Below, piece after piece: positions 63,301-64,000 of a DNA stretch of 64,000 nt; positions within the stretch are counted from its first letter, which is position 1, and each line of letters opens with the position of its first letter. This DNA comes from Bryobacterales bacterium. GTDB taxonomy: Bacteria > Acidobacteriota > Terriglobia > Bryobacterales > Bryobacteraceae. The stretch is from contig JAEUQF010000315.1 in NCBI GenBank assembly GCA_016789745.1, positions 1 through 64,000 of the forward strand. Direction: 5' to 3'. The notes beneath the pieces were generated by a model. The model saw nothing but the letters and a program-made list of their open reading frames with translations. It did no database searches and had not been told where the DNA came from. A program made the position numbers and the translations under genes.

Positions 63301-63700
63301 GCCCGGCAACCTGCAGACCGCCGATCAGGTGAAGCCGGCCGTAACCAAAGTCGGCGCCGTCGGTCCCGGCGAGACCTTCTTTGATCCGCTGGCCTTCCGC
63401 GCCATCACCGAGGTCCGCTTCGGATCCTCCGGCCGCAACATCCTGACCGGCCCCGGCATGGTCAACTTCGACCTCAGCCTCTTCCGGCAGTTCTCTATTA
63501 CCGAGCGCTTCAAGCTGGAGTTCAAAGCCGAATCGTTCAACTTCACCAATACGCCGCACTTCCTGAATCCCGGTGCGAACGTATCCAACATGTCGTTGAA
63601 CCCCGATGGTACGATTCGCAGTCTGGGCAACTTCATGTCCATCACGGCGGCGCAAAATGACGAGCGGCAAATCCGCTTTGGCTTGCGGTTGAGCTTCTAA
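60344..63700 (+). CDS. Oar-like TonB-dependent receptor with carboxypeptidase-regulatory domain
   Basis: 1118 residues. An extended signal peptide (CVALLIAFLVTHSPGLVSPAHAQ) precedes a regulatory beta-sandwich at about residues 38-120 (SLVGVLADPSGAGVPGASVR, GRYSLLNLLPGTYELSV). Plug-like text follows (LPLANYRNYQALINLSPGA, GGGVTVVTKSGTNELHG), and the barrel ends in QIRFGLRLSF with a terminal aromatic. It is the third such receptor in the window and the closest of them to a secreted partner: an LVIVD propeller gene begins ten bases after its stop. The ligand is unknown. Confidence 0.92.
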   Translation: MIRLLKPALPRRCVALLIAFLVTHSPGLVSPAHAQVLYGSLVGVLADPSGAGVPGASVRLVSQATGQSREVTSDAEGRYSLLNLLPGTYELSVTAKDFRPLKRTGLTVAVSTVSRMDLTLELGAVSESISVTAGEQSLQTEKSDTHVELNPQALTELPLANYRNYQALINLSPGATPAALQNAVMDTPQRSLTTNLNGTNRNFNTTRVDGAANIFVSLPHHVAYIPPVETIETVNVTTASFDAEQGMSGGGGVTVVTKSGTNELHGVAFMYFDNQDMRARNFFLRRPKPASSTKIPGGTLGGPIVKNKLFFFGGWEGFHERSGQVANLSVPTEQQRRGDFSGLPVTLYDFTTGTATGTGRQPFPNNTIPAARQSAVAQKIIGLLPMPNAPGTLTNYSTAGTQRLDRNNFDAKINWNRTSTHTVWGKYSTMGALVGCDYALGAAGGPGLCSAGVGTADTRVHLATFGHTWALSPTLLLDGTFGLIRLDTVGTTSDYGKNFGTEVWGIPGTNVGLTAGDERYSGMPTIRTDFGDWGNVYNWMPMFRADRSYTFSTNLSKMSGAHELRLGFDLVNLHLNTWQPNIGGGPRGLITFNGGVTALNGGAAPNFLNSFAAMVLGQQYSVSKSTQLFLQTAREWQYGLFVRDRWQVNRKLTVNLGLRWEYYPLMTRVDRGLERWDPATNLVILGGVGGNPMNAGIDVSKKLFAPRLGIAYRLNEQTVIRTGYGLNIDPASFARPLRAIYPSVVEATFQGVNTFSPFRPLEQGIPPIPIPDITPGKLELPPTVSMGPRSPWGGMMSRGYIQSWNFTLERRLPGSLVGSAAYVGTQSTKMLADRDINAAAPGAGQLGRPLYASIRRPVETLMWDSWASSNYHSLQVTLNRPFANGLMLKGAYTWSKAINMTDDAAWAAMSWNWGPMLDRNRARAGYDRRHMLVMGASYELPFGAGKRFATSGAAKYVLGGWQTNALFSSYTGVPFTVTASGTSLNAPGNLQTADQVKPAVTKVGAVGPGETFFDPLAFRAITEVRFGSSGRNILTGPGMVNFDLSLFRQFSITERFKLEFKAESFNFTNTPHFLNPGANVSNMSLNPDGTIRSLGNFMSITAAQNDERQIRFGLRLSF

Positions 63701-63710
63701 GAGGACGAAC

Positions 63711-64000
63711 ATGCATTACCGAAGGATCATCACGGGAGGGCTGTGTCTGGCACTGTGGGCCCTTGGCGCCCAGGGCGCGGGCGAGCCCTCGCCTTACGGA
63801 CGCCAACTGGAGATCACAGGCACGCTCGGCATCGGCCCCGCGTTTGATGCGGTGGCCGAAGGCCGGCACCTGTACGTGATCGCGGGCGGCGCGCTGCACG
63901 TGGCCGAACTGACGAATCCCGCCAAACCGCGGGTGGTCGGAACCCTGAAGGGCCTGGGGCACGTGCGGCAGATCCAGGTCCGCAACCGCATCGCCTACAT
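63711..64000 (+). CDS. LVIVD-type secreted propeller protein, N-terminal part
   Basis: The gene runs off the window after 96 codons. A signal peptide (IITGGLCLALWALGAQGA) is followed by the first repeats of an LVIVD-like beta-propeller (AVAEGRHLYVIAGGALHVAEL, NPAKPRVVGTLKG). GAGGACG upstream supports the ATG. It is ten bases downstream of the receptor stop, so both are likely on one transcript. The propeller could act at the cell surface together with the receptor. Confidence 0.7.
   Translation, partial: MHYRRIITGGLCLALWALGAQGAGEPSPYGRQLEITGTLGIGPAFDAVAEGRHLYVIAGGALHVAELTNPAKPRVVGTLKGLGHVRQIQVRNRIAY

Overview
The window is GC-rich, densely packed bacterial DNA that looks like a soil Acidobacteriota chromosome of the Solibacter/Bryobacter type. 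This is an inference from gene content. The evidence is three very large Oar-like outer-membrane receptors with an N-terminal carboxypeptidase-regulatory domain, a DNA-binding/TolB-propeller fusion, a DUF1501 remnant, Tat-signal Gfo/Idh oxidoreductases and sugar isomerase-like proteins, a PEP-CTERM protein and a TPR-CHAT protein. I saw no rRNA, tRNA, CRISPR array or intact transposase.

1-15 kb: a coupled alcohol dehydrogenase (cut by the window edge), RraA-like aldolase and Nramp-like transporter come first. They are followed by a PEP-CTERM protein and a two-domain metallo-beta-lactamase-fold hydrolase, then MgtC/DUF4010 and DinB genes on the minus strand. A tight plus-strand run follows: formate-tetrahydrofolate ligase, class III aminotransferase, MFS, creatininase-family amidohydrolase, MlrC-like M81 metalloprotein, second MFS and a small secreted protein. 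It reads as an uptake-and-degradation locus for an unknown amide or peptide-like nitrogen compound.

15-19 kb: a decay zone. It holds the frameshifted C-terminus of a DUF1501 gene, an intact voltage-gated K+ channel-like gene with a zinc ribbon, a start-less DUF433 reading frame, a twice-frameshifted HNH nuclease pseudogene, and an apparently intact MazE/MazF-type toxin-antitoxin pair with an inverted repeat over its start codon.

19-32 kb: polysaccharide deacetylase-like and sugar isomerase-like genes diverge from a Gfo/Idh oxidoreductase. Next are a 1284-residue secreted protein with a duplicated N-terminal module, BACON-like and SLH domains (its Shine-Dalgarno lies in the loop of a hairpin), a YeiH-type transporter, an aldehyde dehydrogenase-DUF779 pair, and a minus-strand unit of Oar-like receptor, ankyrin protein and HTH-periplasmic-binding-like regulator.

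35-45 kb: a sialidase-like and FAD oxidoreductase pair, an esterase, a lytic transglycosylase, a second Oar-like receptor ending in a clear terminator, and an unrecognised 344-residue protein.

45-57 kb: eight minus-strand genes with gaps of 26 nt or less or overlaps: cupredoxin-like protein, membrane HD-GYP phosphodiesterase, beta-barrel protein, putative glycoside hydrolase, Pgi, exported RidA, TPR protein and TPR-CHAT protease. This is the best candidate in the window for an undescribed system.

57-64 kb: a phytanoyl-CoA dioxygenase-like gene diverges from the DNA-binding/TolB fusion, followed by a third Oar-like receptor and the start of an LVIVD-type secreted propeller gene cut by the window edge.
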